Below are positions 25,036-34,523 of a DNA stretch of 64,000 bases, piece after piece. A model generated the notes under the pieces. It did no database searches, was not told where the DNA came from, and was given only the letters and a program-made list of their open reading frames with translations. Positions within the stretch are counted from its first letter, which is position 1. Each line of letters begins with the position of its first letter. Origin of the DNA: Tsuneonella deserti. Lineage in GTDB: Bacteria; Pseudomonadota; Alphaproteobacteria; Sphingomonadales; Sphingomonadaceae. The position numbers and the translations under genes were made by a program. The stretch covers positions 693,001 to 757,000 of the forward strand of contig NZ_BMKL01000001.1 of assembly GCF_014644315.1 (NCBI RefSeq). The letters are read 5' to 3'.

Positions 25036-26169
25036 TTGATCGAAAGCCCTCCATTCTGGCTATACATCGCCGGTTTCCTGCTGCTGCTGGGCCCGCTGGT
25101 GACCGTCCACGAGTTCGGCCATTACCTGATGGGCCGCCTGTTCGGCGTCGGTATCGAGGCGTTTTCGGTCGGGTTCGGCAAGGAGATCGCCGGGTTCACC
25201 GATCGCCGCGGTACGCGCTGGAAGCTGTCCGCGCTCCCGCTGGGCGGCTATTGCCAGTTCAAGGGCGACATGAACCCGGCCTCCATTCCCGATGCCGAGG
25301 CGTTATCCGCGATCCCCGCCAGCGAGCGCGCAGGCAACTTCCACTTCGCTCCCTTGTGGCAGCGGGCGCTGATCGTGTTCGCCGGCCCGCTGACCAACAT
25401 TCTCGTCGCACTGGGCATCTTCGCGGCGTTTTTCATGGCGTACGGCCAACCGGTGCAGGCCGATCCGGTCGAGGCGAACACGGTGCGCGCGTTCGCGCCG
25501 GGATCGGTCGCGGAAAAGGCGGGGATCGAGGTGGGCGACAGGATCGTCTCGATCGACGGGGCGCCGGTATCCGAATTTCGCGAGGTCACCAACCGGGTCA
25601 TCATGCACCCGGGAGAACCGATCGTGCTGGGCGTCGAGCGGGCGGGCGAGCGCCTGCGCATTCCTGTCACCATCGGCACCGCGATCGAGCGCGACAAGTT
25701 CGGCAACGAGTCGCGGGTCGGCCGGCTGGGGATCTATTCCAGCCCGCTACGCTTCGAACCCGTGGGCCCCGTCGAGGCCGTCCGTCTCGCGGCTGACGAA
25801 TCCGTCGGCATGGTGCGGATGATGGTGGTCGGCATCGGCCAGATCGTCACCGGGCAGCGATCGGTGAGCGAGCTGGGCGGCCCGATCAAGATCGCGAAAT
25901 TTTCCGGTGAGCAATTGAGCATGGGCCCGCAGGCCTTTGCCGGCTTCGCGGCGCTCATCTCGCTTAACTTGGCATTCATCAACCTGTTGCCAATCCCGGC
26001 CCTCGACGGCGGTCACCTCGCTTTCTACGCAGCCGAGGCGGTGCGTCGGAAACCGGTCGGCGCCCGCGGTCAGGAATTGGCGTTTCGCGCCGGCGCGGCG
26101 ATGATCCTCGCGCTGATGCTGTTCGTCACGGTCAACGATCTGCTGTCGCTGCCGATTTTCGGGCGATAG
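25036..26169 (+). CDS. rseP: RIP zinc metalloprotease RseP
   Basis: This intramembrane site-2 protease of about 377 residues has the zinc motif HEFGH in the first helix, one PDZ domain (about residues 140-215, GSVAEKAGIEVGDRIVSIDG), and the third metal ligand in NLLPIPALDGG near the C-terminus. It probably starts at TTG 25036, two bases after the dxr stop, since no ATG fits. It cleaves anti-sigma factors and remnant signal peptides. Its place before bamA is the common order. Confidence 0.94.
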   Translation: MIESPPFWLYIAGFLLLLGPLVTVHEFGHYLMGRLFGVGIEAFSVGFGKEIAGFTDRRGTRWKLSALPLGGYCQFKGDMNPASIPDAEALSAIPASERAGNFHFAPLWQRALIVFAGPLTNILVALGIFAAFFMAYGQPVQADPVEANTVRAFAPGSVAEKAGIEVGDRIVSIDGAPVSEFREVTNRVIMHPGEPIVLGVERAGERLRIPVTIGTAIERDKFGNESRVGRLGIYSSPLRFEPVGPVEAVRLAADESVGMVRMMVVGIGQIVTGQRSVSELGGPIKIAKFSGEQLSMGPQAFAGFAALISLNLAFINLLPIPALDGGHLAFYAAEAVRRKPVGARGQELAFRAGAAMILALMLFVTVNDLLSLPIFGR

Positions 26170-26336
26170 AGTCGGCGACCGCGAATATTCGTGGGTGAGG
26201 GAAGGCTGTCGCGCTGCTTGATTGGGGCCATGCTATCGGGCAAGGGCGCACGCACGTGGCGCCGGACTTGACGATACGGCAGGCGGCGTGCGCATTTTCG
26301 CGCAAAACTGAAAAATTGGACGGGAGTCCCACGTCA

Positions 26337-29018
26337 ATGATCGCACGCGAATTCGCCGGTTTGCGCACCCGGCCGGTGATGACCAGGCTGGCCCTCTCCC
26401 TGCTGTGCGGAACCGTCCTCGGCGGAATGCCGGTCGCGGCCCTGGCCCAGGAGGCTGCGGCAGCGCCCGCTCCGGCCGCTGCCCCGGCGCCGCAGTCGGA
26501 TGTGATCCGCACGATCTCGGTCGCGGGCGCCCAGCGGCTCGAGCCGAACACCATCGTGTCCTACATCCGCCTTCGTCCCGGCCAGGTCTATACCCAAGCC
26601 GCGGCGGACGAAGCGCTCAAGGATCTCTATGCGACCGAGCTGTTTTCGAGCGCGAGCATCGTCAACAACAACGGCGACGTCGTGATCACGGTGGCCGAGA
26701 ACCCGGTCATCAACCGCATCGTCCTCGAGGGCAACAAGCGGATCAAGACGGACAAGATCACCCCCGAGATCAAGCTTGCGCCGCGCCAGATCTTCACCCG
26801 GTCCAAGGTGCGCGCCGACGTCGCCCGCATCGTCGAGCTGTACAAGCGGCAGGGCCGGTTCGCCGCCACGGTCGAGCCGAAGATGGTCGAGCTGTCGCAG
26901 AACCGCGTCGATGTCGTCTTCGAAATCAACGAAGGGCCCAAGTCCAAGGTCCGCCAGATCAACATCATCGGCAACGAGGCTTTTTCCGACGGCGATCTGC
27001 GTGACGAGATGGTCACCAAGCAGGCGCGCCTGACGAGCTTCCTCAGCTCGAACACCAGCTACGATCCCGATCGCCTCGCGTTCGACCAGCAGAAGCTGCG
27101 CCAGTTCTACCTGACCCAGGGCTATGCCGATTTCCGCGTCGTGTCCGCGGTGGCCGAGCTGACCCCCGACAAGCGCGACTTCATCATCACGTACGTGGTT
27201 GAGGAGGGCAAGCGCTACAAGTTCGGCGACGTCAACGTGCAGAGCCAGATCCGTGACTTCTCGAGCGAGGCCCTGACGAAGAGCCTGCCGATGAAGACCG
27301 GCGACTGGTACAACGCCAAGTCGGTCGAGGACACGGTCGAGCAGTTCACCGAGCTGGCAGGCACCTTCGGCTACGCCTTCGCCGACGTCTCGCCGGAGTT
27401 CCGCCGCAACCCCGACGACCTGACCATGGACGTGACTTACACGATCCGCGAAGCGCCGCGCGTCTATGTCGAGCGGATCGACGTCAACGGCAACACCCTG
27501 ACGCAGGACAAGGTCATCCGCCGCGAATTCCGCCTGGTGGAGGGCGATGCCTTCAACTCACTCCAGGTGAAGCGGACCACCAACCGCATCAAGTCGCTCG
27601 GCTATTTCCAGGAAAACTTCGAGGTTGCGCAGAAGGACGGCAGCACGCCGGACCGCATCGTGCTCGAGGCCAACGTGGAGGAGCAGCCGACCGGCCAGCT
27701 CCAGCTGTCGGCCGGTTTCTCCTCAATCGAGAGCTTCATCCTCGCCGCCTCGATCCAGCAGCGCAACTTCCGCGGGCGCGGGCAGACCGTTGGCCTGGGC
27801 GTCAATTACTCGCGCTATTCGAAGAGCGCGAACGTCAGCTTTTCCGAGCCGTACGTTTTCGACCGCAACATCTCGATGGGCGTCGATATCTACCGGCGCG
27901 ACCTGAACAGCTTCAATTACCTGAACAACGACCGCAACACGACATTCCAGCAGACGACCACCGGCGGCCAGGTCCGCATGGGCGTTCCGCTGACCGAGTA
28001 CATGTCGCTGATCGGCAGCTACACGCTCAACTTCGACGACGTGACGCTGGACAAGAACCAGTTCTTCACGCTGGATTCGGACGGCAACTTCGCCTGCAAC
28101 CCCTTGCTCGCCGGCCGCTACCTTTGCGAAGCCGTGGGCAAGCGCACGAGCTCGATCCTGGGCACCACGATCGCTTACGATTCGCTCGATAGCCGCCTGC
28201 GCCCGACTCGCGGACGCTCGGCATCAATCGGGGTCGAGTATGCGGGCCTCGGCGGTTCGGTGAACTACGTCCGCGTGCGCGGCAAGGCGGCACAATACTG
28301 GCCGGTCGGCTCGGGCTTCATCTTCTCGCTCACCGCGGAAGGCGGGGCCATCAAGGGTCTGGGCGGGGATGACGTCCGCCTGACGGACCGATTCTTCCTG
28401 GGCGAGCCCCAGTTCCGCGGCTTCGACATCCGCGGCGTGGGTCCGCGCGTGATACGGCGGCCGTACGACGTCAACGGAGTGCCGATCGAGGATCGCAACC
28501 GGGTGTCGGACGACGCACTCGGCGGCAAGTACTACTATCTCGGCCGGGCCGAGCTCGAGATCCCGCTCGGCAGCGGGGCCAAGGAACTGGGCCTGCGTCC
28601 GTCCATCTTCATGGACGTGGGCGCCTTGTGGGGCGTGCGGTTCCGCGATCCGGAGGACCTCACAACCTGTCCGTTCAATCCAGGGGCGAACAACCCATGC
28701 GCTTTTCCGCAGCGGGATGCGGCCGGAAACGCGCTGTACACGCAGACGGTGATCAACGCCGATGGCACGACGACAACGACGATCGTGACCAATCCGACGG
28801 CTCCGAACGGCTCCGCCAACACGGCGCTGGTGAACACCATCGCTCCGTTCAGCGAAGTGTTTTACGGCGACAGCCCGAGCCCGCGCCTTTCGGTGGGCAT
28901 CGGCGTAAACTGGAACTCGCCCTTCGGTCCGTTCAGGATCGATTTTGCTCACGTGTTGCTTAAGCAGCCCGGTGACGACACCAAGCGCTTCACATTCAAC
29001 GTAGGAACCCAATTCTGA
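26337..29018 (+). CDS. bamA: Outer-membrane assembly factor BamA
   Basis: This protein of about 893 residues has a signal peptide ending AALAQ, five POTRA repeats (starting [18 protein letters not shown]; later repeats include [18 protein letters not shown]), and the 16-stranded Omp85 barrel with the conserved VRGF-like segment ([12 protein letters not shown]) and a terminal Phe (FNVGTQF). The start at 26337 has ribosome site GGGAG; MTRLALS 42 bp later is an alternative. A low-complexity loop [20 protein letters not shown] in the barrel is unusual. The stop overlaps ompH. Confidence 0.96.
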   Translation: MIAREFAGLRTRPVMTRLALSLLCGTVLGGMPVAALAQEAAAAPAPAAAPAPQSDVIRTISVAGAQRLEPNTIVSYIRLRPGQVYTQAAADEALKDLYATELFSSASIVNNNGDVVITVAENPVINRIVLEGNKRIKTDKITPEIKLAPRQIFTRSKVRADVARIVELYKRQGRFAATVEPKMVELSQNRVDVVFEINEGPKSKVRQINIIGNEAFSDGDLRDEMVTKQARLTSFLSSNTSYDPDRLAFDQQKLRQFYLTQGYADFRVVSAVAELTPDKRDFIITYVVEEGKRYKFGDVNVQSQIRDFSSEALTKSLPMKTGDWYNAKSVEDTVEQFTELAGTFGYAFADVSPEFRRNPDDLTMDVTYTIREAPRVYVERIDVNGNTLTQDKVIRREFRLVEGDAFNSLQVKRTTNRIKSLGYFQENFEVAQKDGSTPDRIVLEANVEEQPTGQLQLSAGFSSIESFILAASIQQRNFRGRGQTVGLGVNYSRYSKSANVSFSEPYVFDRNISMGVDIYRRDLNSFNYLNNDRNTTFQQTTTGGQVRMGVPLTEYMSLIGSYTLNFDDVTLDKNQFFTLDSDGNFACNPLLAGRYLCEAVGKRTSSILGTTIAYDSLDSRLRPTRGRSASIGVEYAGLGGSVNYVRVRGKAAQYWPVGSGFIFSLTAEGGAIKGLGGDDVRLTDRFFLGEPQFRGFDIRGVGPRVIRRPYDVNGVPIEDRNRVSDDALGGKYYYLGRAELEIPLGSGAKELGLRPSIFMDVGALWGVRFRDPEDLTTCPFNPGANNPCAFPQRDAAGNALYTQTVINADGTTTTTIVTNPTAPNGSANTALVNTIAPFSEVFYGDSPSPRLSVGIGVNWNSPFGPFRIDFAHVLLKQPGDDTKRFTFNVGTQF

Positions 29019-29641
29019 TGAAGAAAATCGTTCTCGGCGCGGCTTTCTCCGCGCTTTCGCTCGCGGTCGTGCCGACTGCCGCTCATGCCCAGAAGGTACC
29101 GGGCGCCGTGATCGTGGTCGTGGACACCGAGCGCGTGTATCGCGAGTGCACCGCCTGCGTCGCCGCCCAGTCGCAGCTCCAGGGCCTCGTGACTTCGTCG
29201 CGCACCCGTGCCCAGCAGCTCGGCGAGCCGCTGGCGACCGAAGGCCAGTCGCTCGAGCAGGCGGCGGCCGCGCTCGCCAAGCAGACCGGTGCGGCGCGCA
29301 CTTCGGGCGAGACTGCCCTGAAGACCCGCGTGGAAGCATTCCAGCAGCGCCGCACCGCCGCGCAGCAGGAGATGGCCCAGCTGGAGCAGAACATCCAGTC
29401 GACCCAGGCCAATGTGGTTCGCCAGATCAACGAGCGGCTGAACCCGATCATCTCCCAGGTGATGAACTCGCGCGGCGCGAACGTGGCGCTCGACGCCAAC
29501 TCCACGCTCGCACGCGGCGCCAACCTCGACGTGACCAACGACGTGCTGGCCGCGCTCAACGCCGCGCTGCCTTCGGTCAGCGTCACCCCGCTGCCGGCCC
29601 CGGCCGCCCCGGCGCAGCAGCCGCAACAGCAGACCCGATGA
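29018..29641 (+). CDS. OmpH/Skp-family periplasmic chaperone
   Basis: This 207-residue protein has a signal peptide ([24 protein letters not shown]), then [19 protein letters not shown], a long alpha-helical hairpin (about residues 45-150, Gln/Ala-rich), and a Pro/Gln-rich tail. The family binds unfolded outer-membrane proteins for BamA. The CTAC motif near the N-terminus offers two cysteines not usual in Skp. Start and stop both overlap neighbours (ATGA), giving a tight bamA-ompH-fabZ unit. Confidence 0.88.
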   Translation: MKKIVLGAAFSALSLAVVPTAAHAQKVPGAVIVVVDTERVYRECTACVAAQSQLQGLVTSSRTRAQQLGEPLATEGQSLEQAAAALAKQTGAARTSGETALKTRVEAFQQRRTAAQQEMAQLEQNIQSTQANVVRQINERLNPIISQVMNSRGANVALDANSTLARGANLDVTNDVLAALNAALPSVSVTPLPAPAAPAQQPQQQTR

Positions 29642-30114
29642 GCTCCGAAGCGGCAGAGGCCGCCGCCCACCCGCTGGACATCGGCCGGGTGATGGCGGCC
29701 CTGCCGCACCGGTATCCGCTGCTGCTGGTCGATCGCGTCAAGTCGATCGAGCTCGGGACGCGGATCCACGCGGTCAAGGCGGTCTCGTTCAACGAGCAGT
29801 TCTTCCAGGGCCACTTCCCGGGCCGGCCGATCATGCCGGGCGTCCTGCAGATCGAGGCGCTGGCGCAGGCCGCCGGCGTACTCGGCATCGAGACTTTCGG
29901 CCTCGCCGGCACCGGGAAGCTGGTAATCTTCATGGCGATCGAGAACGCCAAGTTCCGCGCGCCGGTGGAGCCGGGCTGCCTGCTCGACCTGGAGGTCGAA
30001 TTCGTCCGCAAGAGCACCCGGGTATGCAAGTTCAAGGGGCGCGCTAGCGTGGAAGGCACGACGACCTGCGATGTCGAGTTCACCGCGATGATCGCCGACG
30101 CGCCGAAGGACTGA
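29638..30114 (+). CDS. fabZ: 3-hydroxyacyl-ACP dehydratase FabZ
   Basis: This 158-residue hot-dog-fold enzyme dehydrates 3-hydroxyacyl-ACP. It has [13 protein letters not shown], the active site [21 protein letters not shown] with catalytic His and Glu, and [11 protein letters not shown]. It overlaps ompH by 4 bp. In LPS-producing relatives lpxD precedes and lpxA follows this gene; neither is present here. Confidence 0.95.
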   Translation: MSSEAAEAAAHPLDIGRVMAALPHRYPLLLVDRVKSIELGTRIHAVKAVSFNEQFFQGHFPGRPIMPGVLQIEALAQAAGVLGIETFGLAGTGKLVIFMAIENAKFRAPVEPGCLLDLEVEFVRKSTRVCKFKGRASVEGTTTCDVEFTAMIADAPKD

Positions 30115-30123
30115 CGCTAGTCC

Positions 30124-30152
30124 TTGCCAATCGGGCCGCCCATCGCTAGGGG
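30124..30152 (+). promoter_or_regulatory. Putative rpmE promoter
   Basis: TTGCCA (30124-30129), a 17-base spacer and TAGGGG (30147-30152) have the same form as the element before acpP (TTGCCA-N17-TAGGGC), which supports a shared vegetative promoter type in this genome. Confidence 0.4.
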
Positions 30153-30174
30153 CGCGCCTTTCCCGAAACAGCCT

Positions 30175-30192
30175 GGCCGGTCGGAACCGGCC
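30175..30192 (+). other. Hairpin in the rpmE leader
   Basis: GGCCGGT (30175-30181) and ACCGGCC (30186-30192) pair perfectly around a CGGA loop, 23 bases before the rpmE start. It may fold near the ribosome site (CGGAG) and affect L31 translation. This is inference only. Confidence 0.35.
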
Positions 30193-30215
30193 TCACGCTA
30201 ACGGAGCATGATGCC

Positions 30216-30440
30216 ATGAAGGCCGATATCCACCCCGATTACCACACCATCACGGTCAAGATGACCGATGGCACCGAATTCCAGACCCGCTCCACCTGGG
30301 GCGCGGAAGGCGACGTGCTCGCCCTCGACATCGACCCGACCAGCCACCCGGCATGGACCGGCGGCAAGCAGCAGGTTTCCGAAGGCGGCCGCGTGGCCAA
30401 GTTCAACCAGCGCTTCGGCGGGCTCTCGCTCAAGAAGTAA
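30216..30440 (+). CDS. rpmE: 50S ribosomal protein L31
   Basis: This 74-residue L31 starts [22 protein letters not shown] and ends [12 protein letters not shown]. It contains no cysteine, so it lacks the zinc ribbon of the C-plus form and should not depend on zinc. It has its own promoter-like element and an intrinsic terminator, so it is monocistronic. Confidence 0.95.
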   Translation: MKADIHPDYHTITVKMTDGTEFQTRSTWGAEGDVLALDIDPTSHPAWTGGKQQVSEGGRVAKFNQRFGGLSLKK

Positions 30441-30463
30441 GCCCTCGCTGGCTTCTGCTGATG

Positions 30464-30492
30464 AAAGGGCGGTCCGCGTGGGCCGCCCTTTT
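30464..30492 (+). terminator. Intrinsic terminator after rpmE
   Basis: AAAGGGCGG (30464-30472) pairs with CCGCCCTTT (30483-30491) around a 10-base loop, continuing into a short T run. It lies between rpmE and the convergent MOSC gene and could act on both strands, since the A run provides T on the other strand. Confidence 0.82.
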
Positions 30493-30497
30493 CGCAT

Positions 30498-31040
30498 TCA
30501 GACGAGGTCGAGCGGCCGATGAGGGGCGGGCGGCAGTTCCACTTCGATCGCCGCGCCCTGCGCAATCTCCCCGCCGCTCTCCACCACCGCCATCACCCCG
30601 CATTTGCGCAGGATCGAGCCGTCAGCGCGCTTCTCGATCATCTCGGCAAGCAGGCCGGGGCGAAACGCGTCAATCTGCCAGCAGGGGTTCCGCAGCCCCG
30701 TCACCCGGACAACCACGTCGCCGATCCGCAGACGGGCGTCCGTCGGCAGCGCGAGAAGGTCGATCCCCCGCGTGGTGAGGTTTTCGCCCAGCTCGCCCGA
30801 CGCGATTGCGAACCCCTTGGCGGCCACTTCATCGAGCAATTCCGAATGGATCAGGTGCACCTGCCGCAGGTTCGGCTGGTGCGGATCCTTCTTCTTGCGC
30901 GAAACGTGCTGCACGGTCGCCCCGGCGTGCGCATCATCGGCCACGCCGTATCCTGCAATCAGGGTAAGCCGCTCGCACGGCTCCTTGGAAAAGCGGTGCG
31001 ATCCGCTCCGCGCGAGGCCGATCACGCGCGCTCCATTCAT
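30498..31040 (-). CDS. MOSC-domain protein
   Basis: This 180-residue protein matches the MOSC (molybdenum cofactor sulfurase C-terminal) fold. Seen are the V-DAHAG segment with a conserved HAG, NLRQVHLIHSELLDE, GELGENLTTRGIDLLALP, and the cysteine-containing GLRNPCWQIDAF. Related YiiM/YuaD proteins handle molybdenum-bound sulfur or reduce N-hydroxylated compounds. It starts at 31040, overlapping the oxygenase stop as ATGA, so the two are co-translated. Confidence 0.87.
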   Translation of the reverse strand: MNGARVIGLARSGSHRFSKEPCERLTLIAGYGVADDAHAGATVQHVSRKKKDPHQPNLRQVHLIHSELLDEVAAKGFAIASGELGENLTTRGIDLLALPTDARLRIGDVVVRVTGLRNPCWQIDAFRPGLLAEMIEKRADGSILRKCGVMAVVESGGEIAQGAAIEVELPPAPHRPLDLV

Positions 31041-31669
31041 GCCCACGCTTTCTCCCGATACCATTTGGTGATGATGTATTTGACGCCGCGCCGCACTTTC
31101 ATCCCGTGATGCAGCGTGGCCGGATTGACGGTGCCATCGGGCTGGCGGTTATTCCAGGCAAGGAGCTTCCCGGTCTCCGGCTGGATGATCTTGCGCGCTG
31201 CGTTGAAGCGCGTGCCGCCGCCCGCCTCCAGATCGTTGAGATAGACCATGAAAGTCCAGGTGCGCTGGCCGGCCACGGAACAGTAGCGGTCCCAGTCGAT
31301 TCCACCGGGATCGAAGTAATCGGTGTGGGCCTTGAACTCCTGCCCTACGGCGTAACGCTGGCCCTGGACAGGCTCGCCGTGGGCCGGATCGATGCCGTTG
31401 AGCGCGAAAAGGCGGTCCTCGAGGTTGCGGACCGCTGGATGCACGGGATCGAGGTCGCACGTCTCGCTTGTGCGGAATAGCGCGTCGCCATTGGCGTCGG
31501 CGATGGTCGATGGGCGCCGGTTGGCGTCAATGAGTTCGATCAGCTCAGCGCATAGTGCCGGGGGCAGGAAGCGCTTGAGCTGGAAAAGCTCCAACCCGGG
31601 AAACGGCGCACGCTGGATGCCCGGATGCCTCGCCAGGATTTGCGCAGAGGATTCGCCGGGATTAGTCAT
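31037..31669 (-). CDS. 2OG-Fe(II) oxygenase (prolyl 4-hydroxylase-like)
   Basis: This 210-residue protein has the double-stranded beta-helix iron site: HTD (in FKAHTDYFD) as the HxD pair, a distal His in TLHHGMKV and the 2-oxoglutarate-binding Lys/Arg in VKYIITKWYRE. The NDLEAGGGTRF stretch is typical of the P4Hc family. The start MTNPGESS at 31669 is chosen over a longer form at 31705. The substrate is unknown; it may hydroxylate a protein proline or a small molecule. Confidence 0.88.
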   Translation of the reverse strand: MTNPGESSAQILARHPGIQRAPFPGLELFQLKRFLPPALCAELIELIDANRRPSTIADANGDALFRTSETCDLDPVHPAVRNLEDRLFALNGIDPAHGEPVQGQRYAVGQEFKAHTDYFDPGGIDWDRYCSVAGQRTWTFMVYLNDLEAGGGTRFNAARKIIQPETGKLLAWNNRQPDGTVNPATLHHGMKVRRGVKYIITKWYREKAWA

Positions 31670-31791
31670 CCGCCTTGCGATATGCCAAGGTGACGCGCGA
31701 AACAATCTTGCGCCATCTGTTGCCCGGCGCAGTTTTCGCTTCTCAAAAGGGAGCGGCTATGCAACAGGCGCTCGCCCGTGTGGGAAGCCGC

Positions 31792-31819
31792 TTGACGGCT
31801 CTCCGCCGGGGTCTATCTG
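31792..31819 (+). promoter_or_regulatory. Putative tRNA-His promoter
   Basis: TTGACG (31792-31797), a 16-base spacer and TATCTG (31814-31819) lie 31-58 bases before the tRNA 5' end. Confidence 0.45.
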
Positions 31820-31849
31820 CCCGGCCTCACGGCATGCAACAGGGCATGT

Positions 31850-31927
31850 GGCGATCGTAGCTCAGTTGGTTAGAGCGCCGGTTTGTGGTACCGGAGGTCG
31901 GGGGTTCGAGACCCCTCGATCGCCCCA
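31850..31927 (+). tRNA. tRNA-His (GTG)
   Basis: The anticodon GTG is at 31885-31887 in a TTGTGGT loop closed by CCGGT/ACCGG. Acceptor GCGATCG pairs with CGATCGC. The extra G at position -1 (31850) faces discriminator C73 (31924), the hallmark of tRNA-His. CCA is encoded. Confidence 0.95.
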
Positions 31928-31996
31928 TTTTTTCCCTTTGGACATGCCGCCATTCACGGCGCGCGTTCCTGCGTGCCGAACGCGGGGCGCAGTGCG

Positions 31997-33058
31997 ATGA
32001 CGGCTTTCTGGACGCAGGCGGATTACGACGATCACGAGCTGGTCGAGCTGGTCCACGACCAGGCATCGGGCCTGACCGCGATCATCGCACTCCATTCCAC
32101 CCACCTCGGCCCCGGTGCGGGCGGTACCCGGTTCTGGCACTATGCCGACCCCGCCGACGCAATGCGCGATGCGCTGCGTCTTTCGCGCGGGATGAGCTAC
32201 AAGAATGCCATGGCCGGCTTGCCCATGGGCGGCGGCAAGGCAGTGATCCTCGCCGGAAAGGACCGCGCAAAGACGCCGGAGATGCTCGCCGCTTTCGGCG
32301 ACGCCGTCCAGGCGCTCGGCGGCAAGTACGTTACGGCGGAGGACGTCGGCATTTCCGAAGCCGACATGGTCGCGGTTTCGCAGCGCACGCAATTCGTTTC
32401 CGGCTTGCCGGTGGGCGAAGGGCAGGCTGGCGGCGACCCGGGCCCGTTCACGGCGATGGGAATCTACCTCGGGATCAAGGCTGCGGTCGAACACAAGCTT
32501 GGCCAGTCCTCGCTCAAGGGCGTGCGGATCGCCGTGCAGGGCACCGGCAGCGTCGGCGGCGGGGTTGCGCGGCTGCTGCACAAGGATGGGGCCACGCTGA
32601 CCGTCGCCGATGTCGACGCCGGCCGCGCCGAGGCTCTCGCCCGCGAAGTCGAGGGCGTGGCGGTCCCGGCCGACCAGATCATGTCCGTGGCCTGCGACGT
32701 GTTCAGCCCCAACGCGCTCGGCGCGATCCTGAACGAAGAGGGCATCGCCCGGCTCGACTGTCCGATCGTCGCGGGAGGTGCAAACAATCAACTCGCCGAG
32801 GCCGGCCACGGCCAGCTGCTGGCCGAACGCGGCATTCTCTATGCGCCTGACTACGTCATCAATGCGGGCGGCATCATTTCGGTGGCGCTCGAGTACCTGT
32901 GCCGCACGCAAGGCCAGCCGTGCGACATCAACGAAGTGCGCAAGCGCCTCGCGCAAATCCCCGAGCGGCTGCGCACGATCTGGGAAGAAAGCGACCGGAC
33001 CGGCGTCTCGTCGGATGCGGTAGCCGACCGCATGGCGCAGAGGCTGATCGGGCGTTAG
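31997..33058 (+). CDS. Leu/Phe/Val (Glu) dehydrogenase family protein
   Basis: This is a 353-residue NAD-dependent amino-acid dehydrogenase. It has an N-terminal catalytic domain with HLGPGAGGTRFW, the lysine motif PMGGGKAVI and AEDVGISEADM, and a Rossmann domain with GTGSVGGGVARLL, VADVDAGRAEA and AGGANNQLAE. The length and GGGKA motif fit leucine/phenylalanine dehydrogenases rather than hexameric glutamate dehydrogenase. It probably channels branched-chain or aromatic amino acids to 2-oxo acids. The exact substrate is not readable. Confidence 0.9.
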   Translation: MTAFWTQADYDDHELVELVHDQASGLTAIIALHSTHLGPGAGGTRFWHYADPADAMRDALRLSRGMSYKNAMAGLPMGGGKAVILAGKDRAKTPEMLAAFGDAVQALGGKYVTAEDVGISEADMVAVSQRTQFVSGLPVGEGQAGGDPGPFTAMGIYLGIKAAVEHKLGQSSLKGVRIAVQGTGSVGGGVARLLHKDGATLTVADVDAGRAEALAREVEGVAVPADQIMSVACDVFSPNALGAILNEEGIARLDCPIVAGGANNQLAEAGHGQLLAERGILYAPDYVINAGGIISVALEYLCRTQGQPCDINEVRKRLAQIPERLRTIWEESDRTGVSSDAVADRMAQRLIGR

Positions 33059-33150
33059 GACGCCACACGCACGCTAAACGGCTTGCGGACACGCTCGGCC
33101 ACTTGCCGCGCCGACCCGGTCCTGCCAAAGCGTCGCGGACGGTTTTTCCG

Positions 33151-33903
33151 ATGCACGGCTTCGCCAATCCCAAACGCTTCCTGAGCCTCGCGCGGCCGCT
33201 CACTCCGTGGCTGCTGGGAATCGGATTCCTGCTCACTGGCGGAGCGCTGGGCTGGGGCCTCGTCGGCGTGCCCGCCGAACGGCTGCAAGGGGAAACCGTG
33301 CGGATCCTTTTCCTCCACGTGCCGGCTGCGTGGCTTGGCATGGGCGGCTGGACCACGATTGCGCTGGCCAGCCTTGCCGAGATCGTCTGGCGCCACCCGC
33401 TGGCAGCGATCGCCGGGCGCGCTGCGGCGCTTCCGGGCGCGTTCTTCACCGCCCTCTGCCTCGTCACCGGCTCGCTCTGGGGGCGTCCTGCCTGGGGCAC
33501 CTGGTGGGAATGGGACGGCCGCCTCACCAGCATGCTCGTGCTGCTGTTCCTCTACCTCGGCTACATCGCGCTTGCCGGAGCCACTGCGCGCGAAGGCGCT
33601 TCGAGCCGCATCCCGGCGATCTTCGGGCTGGTGGGCATCGTGAACGTGCCGGTGATCCACTATTCGGTACTCTGGTGGTATTCGATACACCAGCCTCCCA
33701 GCCTTTCGTTGAGCGGATCGGCCATGGCGCCCGAGTTCCTCTGGCCGCTGCTGGCCGCGACCGCCGGGTTCTCCTGCCTGTTCGGCGCGATCGTGCTGAT
33801 GCGGATGCGCGCTCTGCTTGCCGAGACCCAGGCCCAGGCCCGCTTGCGCCGCCGCGCGCGCGAGCTCGAGCTCGAGCCGCGCCTTAAGGCATCGGGGGCC
33901 TGA
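33151..33903 (+). CDS. ccmC: Heme exporter/handling protein CcmC
   Basis: This 250-residue, six-helix heme-handling protein has the tryptophan-rich WWD motif as WGTWWEWDGRLTS, and the flanking conserved histidines in FLHVPAAW and NVPVIHYSVLWW. It loads heme onto CcmE. It is the first gene of ccmCDEFGHI; ccmA and ccmB are not in this window. The C-terminal tail is unusually rich in R and E. The ATG overlaps nothing upstream; a 92-bp gap separates it from the dehydrogenase gene. Confidence 0.95.
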   Translation: MHGFANPKRFLSLARPLTPWLLGIGFLLTGGALGWGLVGVPAERLQGETVRILFLHVPAAWLGMGGWTTIALASLAEIVWRHPLAAIAGRAAALPGAFFTALCLVTGSLWGRPAWGTWWEWDGRLTSMLVLLFLYLGYIALAGATAREGASSRIPAIFGLVGIVNVPVIHYSVLWWYSIHQPPSLSLSGSAMAPEFLWPLLAATAGFSCLFGAIVLMRMRALLAETQAQARLRRRARELELEPRLKASGA

Positions 33904-34040
33904 TGCGCGAAACGCTCGATCAATGGCCCTTCGTGATCGCCGCCTATGCGATCGGCATAGCCGGTACGCTTGTGCTGATCGGCTGGAGCTGGCTGGCGAT
34001 GCGGCGCGCCGAGCGACGCAGGGAAAAGGCCGGAAAATGA
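33903..34040 (+). CDS. ccmD: Heme exporter CcmD
   Basis: This is a 45-residue single-helix protein: a short N-terminus (MRETLDQWPFVIAAYA), one membrane helix (IGIAGTLVLIGWSWLAM) and a basic tail (RRAERRREKAGK). This is the standard CcmD pattern. It stabilises the CcmABC-CcmE complex. It starts on the ccmC stop and overlaps ccmE by ATGA. Confidence 0.9.
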   Translation: MRETLDQWPFVIAAYAIGIAGTLVLIGWSWLAMRRAERRREKAGK

Positions 34041-34510
34041 ACGACTCCGCGCGCGGCCTGCAGCCCAAGCACCAGCGCCTGGCACTGGTGGTGGTGGCCG
34101 TGGTCGCCATCGTCGCTGCCGCGATCATCGCCACCTGGGCGCTGCGCAGCCAGGCGAGCTACTTCTATGTGCCGAGCGACATCGTGAAGCACCATCCCGC
34201 TCCGGGCCGCTCGGTCCGCCTCGGGGGCATGGTGGAGAAGGGTTCGGTCGTCACCCGGCCCGACGGCGTGACGATCGAATTCGTGGTCGGGGACGGCACG
34301 GCGCGGGTGCCGGTCCGCTATTCCGGCATCGTGCCCGACCTGTTCGTCGAAGGATCGGGCGTGGTCGCCGATGGACGGATGCAGGCCAATGGCACTTTCA
34401 TCGCCGACAAGCTTCTCGCCAAGCACGACGAGAACTACGTCCCGCGCGAGCTTGAGGAAATGACCGCGGCCCAGAAGAAGATGGTGGTCGAGGAGACCAC
34501 ATCGCGATGA
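34037..34510 (+). CDS. ccmE: Cytochrome c maturation heme chaperone CcmE
   Basis: This 157-residue membrane-anchored OB-fold protein carries heme covalently on the His of AKHDENYVP near the C-terminus (HxxxY motif intact). It has an N-terminal helix (ALVVVAVVAIVAAAIIATWAL) and RLGGMVEKGSV, the usual beta-barrel start. It overlaps ccmD by 4 bp and ends 13 bp before ccmF. Confidence 0.96.
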   Translation: MNDSARGLQPKHQRLALVVVAVVAIVAAAIIATWALRSQASYFYVPSDIVKHHPAPGRSVRLGGMVEKGSVVTRPDGVTIEFVVGDGTARVPVRYSGIVPDLFVEGSGVVADGRMQANGTFIADKLLAKHDENYVPRELEEMTAAQKKMVVEETTSR

Positions 34511-34523
34511 AATCCGCTCGCAG

